In this document: piece after piece, positions 24,185-32,669 of the stretch | Position numbering within the stretch: the stretch's first letter is position 1 | How the letters are laid out: each line of letters starts with the position of its first letter | Source of the DNA: Saccharofermentans sp. | GTDB lineage: Bacteria; Bacillota; Clostridia; Saccharofermentanales; Saccharofermentanaceae | Assembly: GCA_024403695.1 (NCBI GenBank) | Contig: JAKSRI010000002.1 | Coordinates: 98,233 to 162,232 of the forward strand | Direction: 5' to 3' | Length of the DNA: 64,000 bases | Translations under genes and position numbers: made by a program | Notes under the pieces: generated by a model | Databases searched by the model: none | Seen by the model: only the letters and a program-made list of their open reading frames with translations | Told to the model about the DNA's origin: nothing

Positions 24185-25687
24185 TTAAATTCTGAATATC
24201 TCACATTCTGATGTTGTTACTTTATCTTTGAATGAGCGGTCGTGCTCTACACAGATAAGTGTTATATCACTATTAGCTAATAGTTCCTCAAGTGACTCTC
24301 TGATATAAATATCAATGTAATTCATAGGTTCATCCCATATGAATATGTGTGCCTGACAGCAAAGACTGCCAGCGATTAGTACAATCTTTTTCTGACCCTC
24401 GGAATATGTACTAATATCTTGTTCGAGTTTGTTTTTACCGAATCCCATCTTACGTAGAATAGTAATGAATCGAGTATAATCAGCGCTCACTTCAAAGGCA
24501 TAATCCTTTAACGACCCAGTAAGGGAAGATGTGTCCTGATGAACATAGGAGTACTCCAGATTAGGAGCTTTAATAAGTTCTCCTGTATATGAGAAATTAT
24601 CGCTGTTAAGTTCACCTAACATCTTTAAGAAGGTGGATTTACCACAGCCGTTAACACCGCTGATGGCTATTTTCTCACCTTGGTGAATTTCAAGATTAAC
24701 GGGATTACATATTGCTTCACCATCATAGTAGAGGACCACATTAGTAGCCTTTATTAACAGGTCAGAGTGGTGTTTCTTACCCTCGATAAGGAGCGTTTCC
24801 TTTCGTTCTTGGTTCTTAAGAAGGGATGACTTCTCATCAATCTTTTTCTCGAAGCGGTTCTCCATGTTCTTGGCGTGACGCATCATCTTTGCCGCTTTCG
24901 CGCCCTCGTAGGAACGTCTGCTGATGCTTTTTTCCACTTTCGTTGGGTCGAAGCCAATTTTCTTACGTTCGGATGCCTCGGACCACCTCTCGGCTGCTTC
25001 CTCAGACTTACGAAGACGTGAGATTTCTTTCTTAAGACGATCATTCTGTGACTCTTCAAATTTCTCGCGTCGTTTCATCTCATCCCACCACGTGCTGAAG
25101 TTTGCGGCAGAAACTTCGATGTTGGTTTTGTTAATAGCCATAGTGTGATCTGTAGCCTCATCCAGAAAGGTTCTGTCGTGGCTAACCAGAATAAATCCCG
25201 TTTTACGTTTAAGATAGGCAGCGGTTATTTTTCTTCCGTGTTCATCGAGATGGTTAGTTGGCTCGTCAATAAGAGGGAAGCGGTACTCATCTAGGAAGAG
25301 ACTGATTAGCTGAAGCTTAGTTTTCTCGCCACCTGACATAAGGCAGTAAGGCTGATAAAGGATATCGCTATCAAGCTCAAGATAGTTCATCTCACGGCGA
25401 ATCTGCCAGTCCTCAGCGTTAGGCGCAATCTCGCGAATAACATCGCCGCCAAGCAGGTATGGGTCACTGATCTCAAAAGGGAAGCTGACAAACTCAGGAC
25501 TGCCAGTAATGGTGCCACTGCCATGAAGTTCGCCCTTAAGAAGCTTGAAAAATGTTGTCTTACCACGGCCGTTACGACCCACTAGTCCGAGCTTCCAGTC
25601 GGTATCAATTCTTAGTGAAACATCATCAAACAGCAGCTCATCTGTGCCGTCGTATCCAAAGGTTAAATTCTTAATGTCTATAGTCAT
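24185..25687 (-). CDS. ABC-F ribosomal protection protein (Lsa-like)
   Basis: A 500-residue protein with two ABC domains in one chain and no membrane segment, the ABC-F layout. Domain 1: Walker A GRNGRGKTT, signature MSGGEKTKL, Walker B LIDEPTNHLD. A charged interdomain linker (about 185-295, Arg/Lys/Glu-rich) reaches into the ribosome in this family. Domain 2: GVNGCGKST, YSEGQKKIV and FIWDEPMNYID; the last resembles the Lsa/Vga group that dislodges lincosamides, streptogramin A and pleuromutilins. The second ATG (25687) is used because GGAGG is too close to the first. The upstream leader contains an attenuator, as expected for drug-induced expression. The actual drug range is unknown. Confidence 0.85.
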   Translation of the reverse strand: MTIDIKNLTFGYDGTDELLFDDVSLRIDTDWKLGLVGRNGRGKTTFFKLLKGELHGSGTITGSPEFVSFPFEISDPYLLGGDVIREIAPNAEDWQIRREMNYLELDSDILYQPYCLMSGGEKTKLQLISLFLDEYRFPLIDEPTNHLDEHGRKITAAYLKRKTGFILVSHDRTFLDEATDHTMAINKTNIEVSAANFSTWWDEMKRREKFEESQNDRLKKEISRLRKSEEAAERWSEASERKKIGFDPTKVEKSISRRSYEGAKAAKMMRHAKNMENRFEKKIDEKSSLLKNQERKETLLIEGKKHHSDLLIKATNVVLYYDGEAICNPVNLEIHQGEKIAISGVNGCGKSTFLKMLGELNSDNFSYTGELIKAPNLEYSYVHQDTSSLTGSLKDYAFEVSADYTRFITILRKMGFGKNKLEQDISTYSEGQKKIVLIAGSLCCQAHIFIWDEPMNYIDIYIRESLEELLANSDITLICVEHDRSFKDKVTTSECEIFRI

Positions 25688-25736
25688 ATGCATTCCTCCT
25701 CATAGCGGGGAATATCCAGCATAGTAACCCTGGAAT

Positions 25737-25763
25737 AAAAAAGCTGCGACAATAGTCACAGCC
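25737..25763 (-). terminator. Attenuator hairpin in the ABC-F leader
   Basis: On the minus strand GCTGTGAC, loop TATT, GTCGCAGC (8 bp, one G-U) followed by TTTTTT. It lies between the promoter and the ABC-F start, so it would stop transcription by default. Confidence 0.8.
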
Positions 25764-25776
25764 AAAATCATTAATA

Positions 25777-25842
25777 TTAGTAAATTGGTACACTTAGAGA
25801 ATAATTCCGCCGCTTAAAATATAAAGTTATTAGCAGAATCAT
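25777..25842 (-). CDS. Leader peptide 2 of the ABC-F attenuator (21 residues)
   Basis: ATG overlaps the TGA of the first leader peptide (ATGA). It encodes MILLITLYFKRRNYSLSVPIY and stops 14 bases before the attenuator stem. Coupled translation would place ribosomes over this region; drug-stalled ribosomes here could free or block an anti-terminator. The role is inferred from position. Confidence 0.5.
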   Translation of the reverse strand: MILLITLYFKRRNYSLSVPIY

Positions 25843-25850
25843 TTTCTCAT
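25839..25850 (-). CDS. Leader peptide 1 of the ABC-F attenuator (Met-Arg-Lys)
   Basis: A three-codon frame, ATG AGA AAA TGA, preceded by AGGAGG (25858-25863) at a good distance of 7 bases. Such a strong site in front of a minimal frame suggests a ribosome-sensing function; its stop overlaps the start of leader peptide 2. Confidence 0.5.
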   Translation of the reverse strand: MRK

Positions 25851-25875
25851 CGGTCTACCTCCTAAGTTTTTTTAC

Positions 25876-25904
25876 ATTATCTTCAAGCTGAAGGTAAATG
25901 TCAA
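25876..25904 (-). promoter_or_regulatory. Promoter of the ABC-F leader
   Basis: TTGACA (25904-25899), 17 bases, GATAAT (25881-25876). Near-consensus. The -35 overlaps the last codons of the HPr-like gene. Transcription would begin about 180 bases before the ABC-F start. Confidence 0.8.
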
Positions 25905-26140
25905 TCCTGAACAATATATTTCTCAATCTTGTTAAGGAAACGCATGCACTCAGAGCTTTCAGCGTAGATGTGACACTCGAGGTTATCGGAAGGTACAATG
26001 CTGAAAATACCCATAAGGCTCTTAGCGTCGATTGTGTAACGTCCGGAAATGAGATCTACATCGAAGTCGCAGTAGTTTGCTTCAGTAACGAACTCCTTAA
26101 CGTCGTTGATAGTTAATAACTTTACTTTAATGTTTACCAT
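25901..26140 (-). CDS. HPr-like domain protein lacking the phospho-histidine motif
   Basis: A 79-residue protein of HPr size. The second half, YTIDAKSLMGIFSIVPSDNLECHIYAES, matches the Ser46 region of HPr (vNaKSimGvmsL). The first half lacks the GLHARP active-site segment: the equivalent stretch reads TINDVKEFVTEA, without His. It therefore cannot serve as a normal PTS phosphocarrier but may keep a regulatory (Crh-like) or other role. The serine in AKSLMG is present. It lies 3 bases after a glycosyltransferase gene on the same strand. Confidence 0.65.
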   Translation of the reverse strand: MVNIKVKLLTINDVKEFVTEANYCDFDVDLISGRYTIDAKSLMGIFSIVPSDNLECHIYAESSECMRFLNKIEKYIVQD

Positions 26141-26143
26141 AAT

Positions 26144-27343
26144 TTATCCCTCTTTTTCACCAGATAATTTCTTGAAGAAATCTGTATATCTCTTAACAAT
26201 TACATCCCAAGAGAAGTTCTGAAGTACGAACTCACGTCCTGTTTTACCCATCTGCTCTGCAACGTCAGGATGCTCCATAAGATAGTTGATGCATCCCTCG
26301 AACTCAAAGTAGTTACCAAAATAGAGACCGGAGTTGGAATCAACAGCAAAACTCTTAGTAACTGCACAGTCTGAATGTACGAGTGCAGGGCGACCACAGA
26401 GCCAGCTTTCCATAATAACGATAGAGAAACTCTCATGGATAGATGGCTGACAAAGGCAAAGTGATGCAGCACATGCATCGTATTTTACCTGACGGTCTAC
26501 GAAACCAAGGTCAATAATCTCGCTCTTAATATCCTCAGGGATAGTTACGTCACCTCCACCGATGAGAACAAGCTTCATGGTGGACTCAGGGTTACGCATG
26601 CGATACTCTCTGAAGTAGTTGATGAGAAGGTAGATGTTCTTACCAGCATCCTTACGTCCTGCGTAAAGGATAAATGGGTCATTAATCTTATACTCATCAC
26701 GGAATCTCTGTGCGTCGGCGTCGAAATCAGTGTCAACACCAGCGCCAAGAACTGCTTCCTCTACAAGAGAGAAATCAAAGATGGAGTTAGCAACTTCCTT
26801 TTCTGCCGAGGAAAGGTAAATAAGACCAGCAATCTCTTCGAAAGCCTTTTTATAAATATCCATGTGTGCGTAAGACTCCTCGTGGAAACAAGGAATCATG
26901 GCAGTCTTTTCAGGAACGGCCAGTGCTCCATAATATGCTGTTCCGAACATATAAGGAATGTGGATGAAGAGTGAGTACTCGTCTTCGTGCTCCTGAATAT
27001 ATGTGTAAAGGTCCGGACTGTTAACCATCTCACGCATGAAAGTCTCTTCTTCTTCAGGCGTTACCGGACTATTTGCAATTAACTTTGCATTAACAGCGTC
27101 AAATTTAGCTGTGTTACGTTTACGAACTTTGAATCTGCGAACATTGATGCCGCCTTCAGTGGTGAGGCCTGGTTTATGAAAGTCTACACTCCAATCAGAC
27201 ATAAATTTCTCTACAGATGTAGAGAGTACCTCAAGTTCCACACCAGCAGCTGCAAGGTGCTTAACGATTCCGCGCAATTCTGTCTCTGCGCCACCAGGGA
27301 TAGAATCCCCGTACCAAGGTGCTATAAATCCTAATTTTTTCAT
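26144..27343 (-). CDS. Family 4 glycosyltransferase, probably translated from a leaderless mRNA
   Basis: A 399-residue GT-B enzyme opening MKKLGFIAPWYGDSIPGGAE, with FILYAGRKDAGKNIYLL near 225 (start of the donor domain) and ESFSIVIMESWLCGRPALVHSDC near 315-340 (the E-x7-E region). The start is clear from the family. There is no Shine-Dalgarno site: the -10 box TATAAT (27356-27351) ends 7 bases before the ATG, so the transcript should begin at or just before the start codon. It is away from the main polysaccharide cluster and coupled to the HPr-like gene. Sugar specificity unknown. Confidence 0.82.
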   Translation of the reverse strand: MKKLGFIAPWYGDSIPGGAETELRGIVKHLAAAGVELEVLSTSVEKFMSDWSVDFHKPGLTTEGGINVRRFKVRKRNTAKFDAVNAKLIANSPVTPEEEETFMREMVNSPDLYTYIQEHEDEYSLFIHIPYMFGTAYYGALAVPEKTAMIPCFHEESYAHMDIYKKAFEEIAGLIYLSSAEKEVANSIFDFSLVEEAVLGAGVDTDFDADAQRFRDEYKINDPFILYAGRKDAGKNIYLLINYFREYRMRNPESTMKLVLIGGGDVTIPEDIKSEIIDLGFVDRQVKYDACAASLCLCQPSIHESFSIVIMESWLCGRPALVHSDCAVTKSFAVDSNSGLYFGNYFEFEGCINYLMEHPDVAEQMGKTGREFVLQNFSWDVIVKRYTDFFKKLSGEKEG

Positions 27344-27350
27344 ATAAATA

Positions 27351-27398
27351 ATTATAAATAAAATAAGAAGTTTGACAACCCTGCAAGATTGTTATAAT
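27351..27398. promoter_or_regulatory. Divergent promoters sharing one -35 region (glycosyltransferase and aspS T-box)
   Basis: Plus strand: TTGACA (27372-27377), 15 bases, TGTTATAAT with TATAAT at 27393-27398. Minus strand: TTGTCA (27378-27373), 16 bases, TATAAT (27356-27351). The same seven bases act as -35 in both directions, so the two polymerases should exclude each other. Confidence 0.65.
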
Positions 27399-27401
27399 AT
27401 C

Positions 27402-27652
27402 CTCTTCGTATGCAATGACGAAGAGAAGTAACTTTGATTATCGCGGTACAGAGAGTTTCCTTATAGCTGAGAGGGAAGCAGAATGAATCAGAGCGAATAA
27501 CACTTTACCAGCAGTGATCTGAAAGGTTTCCCTAGTAGGTGATCCGTATGTCGGCGATAACGGCGAAGAGTTGACTGTAATAACAGTAAATCAGGTGGTA
27601 CCGCGGATTATATTCGTCCTGAACGTTAAGAATCGTTCATGGGCGATTTTTT
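27402..27652 (+). promoter_or_regulatory. T-box leader of aspS with an AAC (Asn) specifier
   Basis: All main parts are visible. The specifier loop has AGTA (27427-27430) and GAA-T-AAC-A (27495-27502) around an 8-bp stem (CTTTGATT with AATCAGAG). The distal stem I arm has GAGAG motifs, the T-box bulge AGGTGGTACCGCG lies at about 27593-27605, and a terminator (27612-27652, ending TTTTTT) follows. By the usual rule (GAA, one base, codon, purine) the specifier is AAC at 27499-27501, so uncharged tRNA-Asn rather than tRNA-Asp would turn on aspS. A perfect 8-bp hairpin (27402-27409 with 27418-27425) sits at the 5' end. Confidence 0.88.
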
Positions 27653-27691
27653 ATTTGCAATAGATATTAATTACAAATGGAGGATATAACG

Positions 27692-29437
27692 ATGGCTAAC
27701 ATTTATCGTGATAAGGTAATCAATGAGATTTCCGAGGCAGATGTTGGAAAGACAGTAAGAGCTTCAGGTTGGGTTGAGAATATTCGTGACCACGGTGGAG
27801 TTTCTTTCGTAGACTTGAGAGATATGTACGGTGTGCTTCAGGTTGTTATGCGTGATACATCTCTTCTTGATGGTCTTGTTAAGGAAGACTGTATCAGTGT
27901 AGAGGGTGTTATCGAGCACCGTGATGAGGAGACATATAACCCTAAGATCGAGACAGGTACTATCGAGCTCGAGGCTCATAAGGTAGATGTTCTTGGTAAG
28001 GTTTATAGCCAGCTCCCTTTCGAGATTATGACATCCAAGGAAATCCGTGAGGATGTTCGTCTTAAGTACAGATATCTTGACCTCCGTAACAAGAAGGTTA
28101 AGGATAACATCGTATTCCGTTCTAAGGTTATTTCTTACATGCGTCAGAAGATGACAGAGATGGGATTCCTTGAGATTCAGACACCTATCCTTACATCATC
28201 TTCTCCAGAGGGTGCACGTGACTATATCGTACCTTCCCGTAAGTATAAGGGTAAGTTCTACGCACTCCCACAGGCTCCACAGCAGTTCAAGCAGCTCCTT
28301 ATGGTATCTGGATTTGATAAGTACTTCCAGATTGCTCCTTGCTTTCGTGATGAGGATGCTAGAGCAGACCGTTCCCCAGGAGAGTTCTATCAGCTCGACT
28401 TTGAGATGAGCTTTGCTACTCAGGAAGACGTATTCGCAGCAGGTGAGGAGATTCTCACAGCAATCTTCGAGAAGTTTGCACCAGAGGGTGCGGCAGTTAC
28501 AGCTGCTCCATATCCAATCATCTCATATAAGGATGCTATGCTCCAGTTTGGTACAGATAAGCCAGACCTTAGAAACCCACTTCGCATTATTGATGTAAGT
28601 GATTTCTTCCAGAGATGTTCATTTAAGCCATTCCACGGCAAGACAGTTCGTGCTATTAACGTTCCACGTAAGCTCTCTAAGGGTCAGCACGAGAAGCTTC
28701 TTAAGTTTGCTCAGGAAATCGGTATGGGTGGTCTCGGTTATCTCGAGGTTCTCGAGGATATGTCTTATAAGGGACCTATCGATAAGTTCATTCCAGATGA
28801 TATGAAGACAGAGATTAAGGATCTCGCAGGCCTTAAGGTTGGAGATACAATCTTCTTTATCGCTGATACAGAGGACAGAGCAGCAAACTTTGCAGGTCAG
28901 ATCAGAACAGAGCTCGGTAACAGACTTGAGCTTAATGAGAAGAATGCATTCCGTTTCTGCTATGTAAATGATTTCCCAATGTACGAGTACGATAAGGAAC
29001 TCAAGCAGTACATCTTCACACATAACCCATTCTCTATGCCACAGGGTGGCCTCGAGGCTCTCGAGACAAAGAAGCCTGAGGACATTCTCGCTTATCAGTA
29101 CGATATCGTATGTAACGGTGTAGAGCTCTCTTCTGGTGCTGTTCGTAACCACGACATGAGAATCATGAAGAAGGCATTCGAGATTGCTGGTTATACAGAG
29201 GAAGACCTTAAAAATAAGTTTGGTGCTCTTTATAACGCATTCCAGTTCGGTGCACCTCCACATGCTGGTATGGCTCCTGGTGTTGACCGTATGATCATGC
29301 TCCTTAAGAATGAGGAGTCCATCCGTGAAGTTATCGCATTCCCAATGAACGGTAATGCACAGGATATCCTTTGTGGTGCTCCTGGTGATGTTACAGAGCA
29401 GCAGCTCCGTGAAGTTCATATCAAGGTAAGACAGTAA
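27692..29437 (+). CDS. aspS: Aspartyl-tRNA synthetase, probably non-discriminating (Asp/Asn)
   Basis: A 581-residue bacterial-type AspRS: anticodon-binding OB fold (1-110), class II motifs 2 and 3 (FRDEDARADRSPGEFYQLDFE near 215-235; FGAPPHAGMAPGVDRMIMLL near 530) and the bacterial GAD insertion (about 280-410). The OB fold has IRDHGGV with His at residue 34; in Pseudomonas-type non-discriminating AspRS a His is found at this place, while E. coli-type discriminating enzymes have Leu. This fits the Asn specifier of the T-box: the enzyme may also load Asp on tRNA-Asn for later amidation. The ATG at 27692 has GGAGG 8 bases upstream. mtaB starts at its last base. Confidence 0.93.
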   Translation: MANIYRDKVINEISEADVGKTVRASGWVENIRDHGGVSFVDLRDMYGVLQVVMRDTSLLDGLVKEDCISVEGVIEHRDEETYNPKIETGTIELEAHKVDVLGKVYSQLPFEIMTSKEIREDVRLKYRYLDLRNKKVKDNIVFRSKVISYMRQKMTEMGFLEIQTPILTSSSPEGARDYIVPSRKYKGKFYALPQAPQQFKQLLMVSGFDKYFQIAPCFRDEDARADRSPGEFYQLDFEMSFATQEDVFAAGEEILTAIFEKFAPEGAAVTAAPYPIISYKDAMLQFGTDKPDLRNPLRIIDVSDFFQRCSFKPFHGKTVRAINVPRKLSKGQHEKLLKFAQEIGMGGLGYLEVLEDMSYKGPIDKFIPDDMKTEIKDLAGLKVGDTIFFIADTEDRAANFAGQIRTELGNRLELNEKNAFRFCYVNDFPMYEYDKELKQYIFTHNPFSMPQGGLEALETKKPEDILAYQYDIVCNGVELSSGAVRNHDMRIMKKAFEIAGYTEEDLKNKFGALYNAFQFGAPPHAGMAPGVDRMIMLLKNEESIREVIAFPMNGNAQDILCGAPGDVTEQQLREVHIKVRQ

Positions 29438-30786
29438 TGAAAGTATACTTTTTTACTCTCGGCTGCCGCGTCAATCAATACGAGACTGACGCGGCTCGAG
29501 AGCTTTTTTTATCCTCAGGTTACGAGCTTGTAGGTAATCCAGAAGAAGCAGATATTTGCATTGTTAATACATGTACAGTAACAGGTGAAGCGGACCGTAA
29601 GTCACGTCAGCATCTGCGTAAATTTGCGCGCGTTAATCCAGATGCGATTATCGTGGCAATGGGTTGTGCTTCTGAGATGGCTGACGGCGAGGTGGATGCA
29701 GATATTGTCTGCGGTACTCACGATAAGAATGAGCTTGTATCACGTGTAGAGGCGTTCTTAGCATCCCGTGATGGTAGTGACATTCCACTTACTCATAAGA
29801 CTAATCACGTGCGTCCTGACGTAAGTAAGAAGGATGATTACCATGACTTTGGTACAGTTCTTTCACCTGAGGGCACACGTGCTTTCGTAAAGATTGAGGA
29901 TGGTTGTAACCAGTTCTGTTCTTATTGCATTATTCCATTTGCACGTGGTCGTGTGGCATCCAGAAGTGAGGCAAACATTATTGCCGAGGTTTGGAGCCTT
30001 TCGGAGCAGGGTTATAGCGAGGTGGTTTTGTCTGGTATTCACCTTTGTTCTTATGGTAAGGACAGGGGAGAGGATATAAATGCACTTTTGCAGGTTATAC
30101 GTAAGATAGATGCCATCCCTGGTATTAAGAGAATTCGTCTCGGATCACTGGAGCCTTTATCTCTTACAGATGAGTTTATCGAAGGCCTTGCTAGTGTTAA
30201 GAAGCTTTGTCCTCATTTCCATCTTTCTTTGCAGAGTGGTTCTGATACAGTTCTTAAGAGAATGAATCGTACATATGATTCTGCCCAGTATGCATCACGC
30301 GTGGCTCTTCTTCGTGAGAAATTTCCAACTATGCAGCTGAGTACAGATGTTATCTGTGGTTTCCCAGGGGAGACTGATGATGAGTTCGAAGAGACTTGCG
30401 AGTTTGTGGAGAAGGTTGGTCTTAATAAGATTCACGTGTTCCCATATTCTGTGCGTGAGGGTACGAAAGCGGCTAAGATGGAGCAGCTTCCATCTAACGT
30501 TTCTCATGAACGTGCGGCTAAGCTTAAGGCGTGGTCTGACGTGCGCGAAAGTGATTATGCATCATCCTTTATAGGTAAAGAAGTGCAGGTGCTTCTGGAG
30601 ACTGAGATAGAGGGTGAAGAGGGTGCATATGTTCCATATTTCCGTGGATATACATTAGAGTATGTTAAAGCAGAAGTAGAGGGAGCACCAATCTCAGAGG
30701 ACTATGGTACAGGAGATATTGTGTCTGCTGTAGTTGAAGCAGTTAAGGATAATGTGCTTATTTGCAGAATGGTAGATATTATTTAA
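29437..30786 (+). CDS. mtaB: tRNA t6A37 methylthiotransferase MtaB
   Basis: A 449-residue radical SAM enzyme that converts t6A to ms2t6A at position 37 of tRNAs. N-terminal UPF0004 domain with three cysteines (LGCRVNQYETD, NTCTVTGEADRKSRQ, MGCASEM) for one iron-sulfur cluster; radical SAM motif DGCNQFCSYCIIPFARG (near 155); C-terminal TRAM-like RNA-binding region. The TVTGEADRKSRQ spelling separates MtaB from MiaB. It starts on the last base of the aspS stop (TAATG), so it is co-transcribed with a tRNA synthetase and shares its T-box control. Confidence 0.92.
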   Translation: MKVYFFTLGCRVNQYETDAARELFLSSGYELVGNPEEADICIVNTCTVTGEADRKSRQHLRKFARVNPDAIIVAMGCASEMADGEVDADIVCGTHDKNELVSRVEAFLASRDGSDIPLTHKTNHVRPDVSKKDDYHDFGTVLSPEGTRAFVKIEDGCNQFCSYCIIPFARGRVASRSEANIIAEVWSLSEQGYSEVVLSGIHLCSYGKDRGEDINALLQVIRKIDAIPGIKRIRLGSLEPLSLTDEFIEGLASVKKLCPHFHLSLQSGSDTVLKRMNRTYDSAQYASRVALLREKFPTMQLSTDVICGFPGETDDEFEETCEFVEKVGLNKIHVFPYSVREGTKAAKMEQLPSNVSHERAAKLKAWSDVRESDYASSFIGKEVQVLLETEIEGEEGAYVPYFRGYTLEYVKAEVEGAPISEDYGTGDIVSAVVEAVKDNVLICRMVDII

Positions 30787-30831
30787 TTCTTGATTCTGTG
30801 TATTAGATTATTAGTTATTAAATACAGCAAT

Positions 30832-30862
30832 AAAAAAGGTCCACATTTCTGTGGACCTTTTT
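30832..30862. terminator. Bidirectional terminator between mtaB and the DUF4214 gene
   Basis: AAAGGTCCACA, loop TTTC, TGTGGACCTTT with A and T tracts on both sides; it serves both converging genes. Confidence 0.88.
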
Positions 30863-30881
30863 GAATGGTTTGAATTAGTGA

Positions 30882-32669
30882 TTATCTAACGATACCGTAG
30901 CTAGCGCAAACCTTACCGAACTCCTTAGAAGCAGCGAAACCTGCAACTACCTCATCGTATGTAGCGCCATTGATGATAGCGTCAACCCAATCCTTCTTAC
31001 CCTTTGCATCAGCTGGTCTGTCAAGGAATGTGAGGTAGCAGATATCAACGAACTCCTCATTGCTCATGTCCTTGCTTGTGAACTCAGGAGACTTGAAGAA
31101 GCCCTCAGCACACTTTGTACCAGTAATCTTCTGGTTAGCGAGGAGATCACCCCAAGCCTTCTTACCATCAGCATCAGAAGAACGGCCGAGAACATTTTTG
31201 TAAAGTCTCTCTACGAAGTCAAGAATCTGCTCGTTTGGCTCAACTGTGATTGTTGGAGTTGCAGAACCACCAGAAACGATACCGTACTTAAGACAAACGT
31301 TAGCAAACTCTACAGAGTTAATGAAACCTTCCATTACCTTATCTCTAGAAGTACCCTTATCCATAGCCTCTAACCAAGCTGCCTTACCAGCGGCATCAGC
31401 CTCTCTGTCGAAGAATGTTCTATAGAGAATATCAAGGAAATCGCTGTTGCTGAGCTTCTTTGCCTTGAACTCATCAGAGTTAAGGAAACCCTTAGCGATA
31501 TCAGCACCAGTCTTATCCTGGTAGTAAACAGCGTCAATCCACATCTGCTTTCCTTCTGGATCAGATGGACGACTAAGAGCTACAGTGTAAAGTCTCTCAA
31601 CGAAACCAGATACACCACCCTCAGCCTTAGCTGTCTTAGCTGTGATTGTGATAATGTGCTGACCATACTGACCCTTAACGTGGATGGACTCAGCAGGCTC
31701 ACCGTTTACTGTAAATACTGTTGTGTCATCGAAGAGGTAACCCTCTGCAGCATCAATATAGATAGAAGCTGTGTACTCTGTGTCGTAAGATGCAACACCC
31801 TCAGCGTTCCATACTACATCAACCTTTGCATTAACGCCTTCGCCCTTAGCTGTACCCTCTGTGGAGAACTTAACACCAGCAACTGGCATTGTAACTGTGA
31901 TATCTACCTTCTTTGCGATGTTAGCGTCAGAACCGTATGTTACGATGATTCCGTCACCCTCGAAAGTAGCCTCAGCCTTAATCTCCTGTGGAGTACCGTT
32001 TACTGTTGCATTGCATGCAGCGCCAACGATTGTAGGGTTAACAAGTGTGTACTTTGTTACGTCATTTACAGTGAAGAGGCATGTAGATGTATCGCCATCC
32101 TTCTTGTAAACAACCTGACCTGGCTGCTCGTTGTATGTTGTATCTGCAACGAACTCCTTGATAGTGATCTTTACGCTCTGACGGTTAGAAGGAAGGTCAT
32201 AAGTGCATGATACCTTTCCTGTAGCCTTGTCGTAAGTAGCTGTGTGCTCTTCACCATCAATGTCGAGAACAGCCTTAACATCCTCTACTGGGAGAGTCTT
32301 TGTTCTGTGAACAGGACCAAGCTCTGTGCCCAATACAGTTGCCTTTCCATCACCTTCAAATGTCATTGTCTTTGCTGATGCATCGTATACTACTGTACCT
32401 GTTGTCTCAACTGGCAAAGTACCATCCTTAGCAATCAAATCAAGAGTCTCGTTGATCTCTTCATCTGACATACCAGGGAATGCACCCTTCATTACTGGAA
32501 CGAGCTCCTCTTTTGATGCCATATATGTAAACTTTACATCTGCATCAAGAGTCTCAATGTCAACTGTTGTTGTTGCAGTTTCCCCAGCAAAAGCAAGACC
32601 GCTGAATGCTGAAAAAATCATTGTAACAACGAGTAACAATGTGCTCAATTTAAATGATTTTGTTTTCAT
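30882..32669 (-). CDS. Secreted protein with two C-terminal DUF4214 modules
   Basis: A 595-residue exported protein. Residues 1-28 are a signal peptide (basic start, LSTLLLVVTMIFSAFSGLAFA). About 30-350 are Thr/Val-rich, probably beta-sandwich repeats. Two DUF4214 modules follow (about 360-470 and 485-595), each starting FVERLY, with L-x-R-x-x-D-x-x-G-x-x-W and ending in CxxYGIV. DUF4214 is common in surface proteins of Lachnospiraceae and is thought to help place proteins or glycans at the surface. No LPXTG motif or other anchor is visible. It has its own promoter region and a bidirectional terminator. Exact role unknown. Confidence 0.75.
   Translation of the reverse strand: MKTKSFKLSTLLLVVTMIFSAFSGLAFAGETATTTVDIETLDADVKFTYMASKEELVPVMKGAFPGMSDEEINETLDLIAKDGTLPVETTGTVVYDASAKTMTFEGDGKATVLGTELGPVHRTKTLPVEDVKAVLDIDGEEHTATYDKATGKVSCTYDLPSNRQSVKITIKEFVADTTYNEQPGQVVYKKDGDTSTCLFTVNDVTKYTLVNPTIVGAACNATVNGTPQEIKAEATFEGDGIIVTYGSDANIAKKVDITVTMPVAGVKFSTEGTAKGEGVNAKVDVVWNAEGVASYDTEYTASIYIDAAEGYLFDDTTVFTVNGEPAESIHVKGQYGQHIITITAKTAKAEGGVSGFVERLYTVALSRPSDPEGKQMWIDAVYYQDKTGADIAKGFLNSDEFKAKKLSNSDFLDILYRTFFDREADAAGKAAWLEAMDKGTSRDKVMEGFINSVEFANVCLKYGIVSGGSATPTITVEPNEQILDFVERLYKNVLGRSSDADGKKAWGDLLANQKITGTKCAEGFFKSPEFTSKDMSNEEFVDICYLTFLDRPADAKGKKDWVDAIINGATYDEVVAGFAASKEFGKVCASYGIVR

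Noticed and set aside
28619..29419. Minus-strand open frame of 266 codons opposite aspS
   Set aside because: Antisense to the conserved catalytic core of AspRS; no RBS or promoter.
31656..32210. Plus-strand open frame of 184 codons opposite the DUF4214 gene
   Set aside because: Antisense to a gene with signal peptide and repeated modules; Cys-rich nonsense translation.
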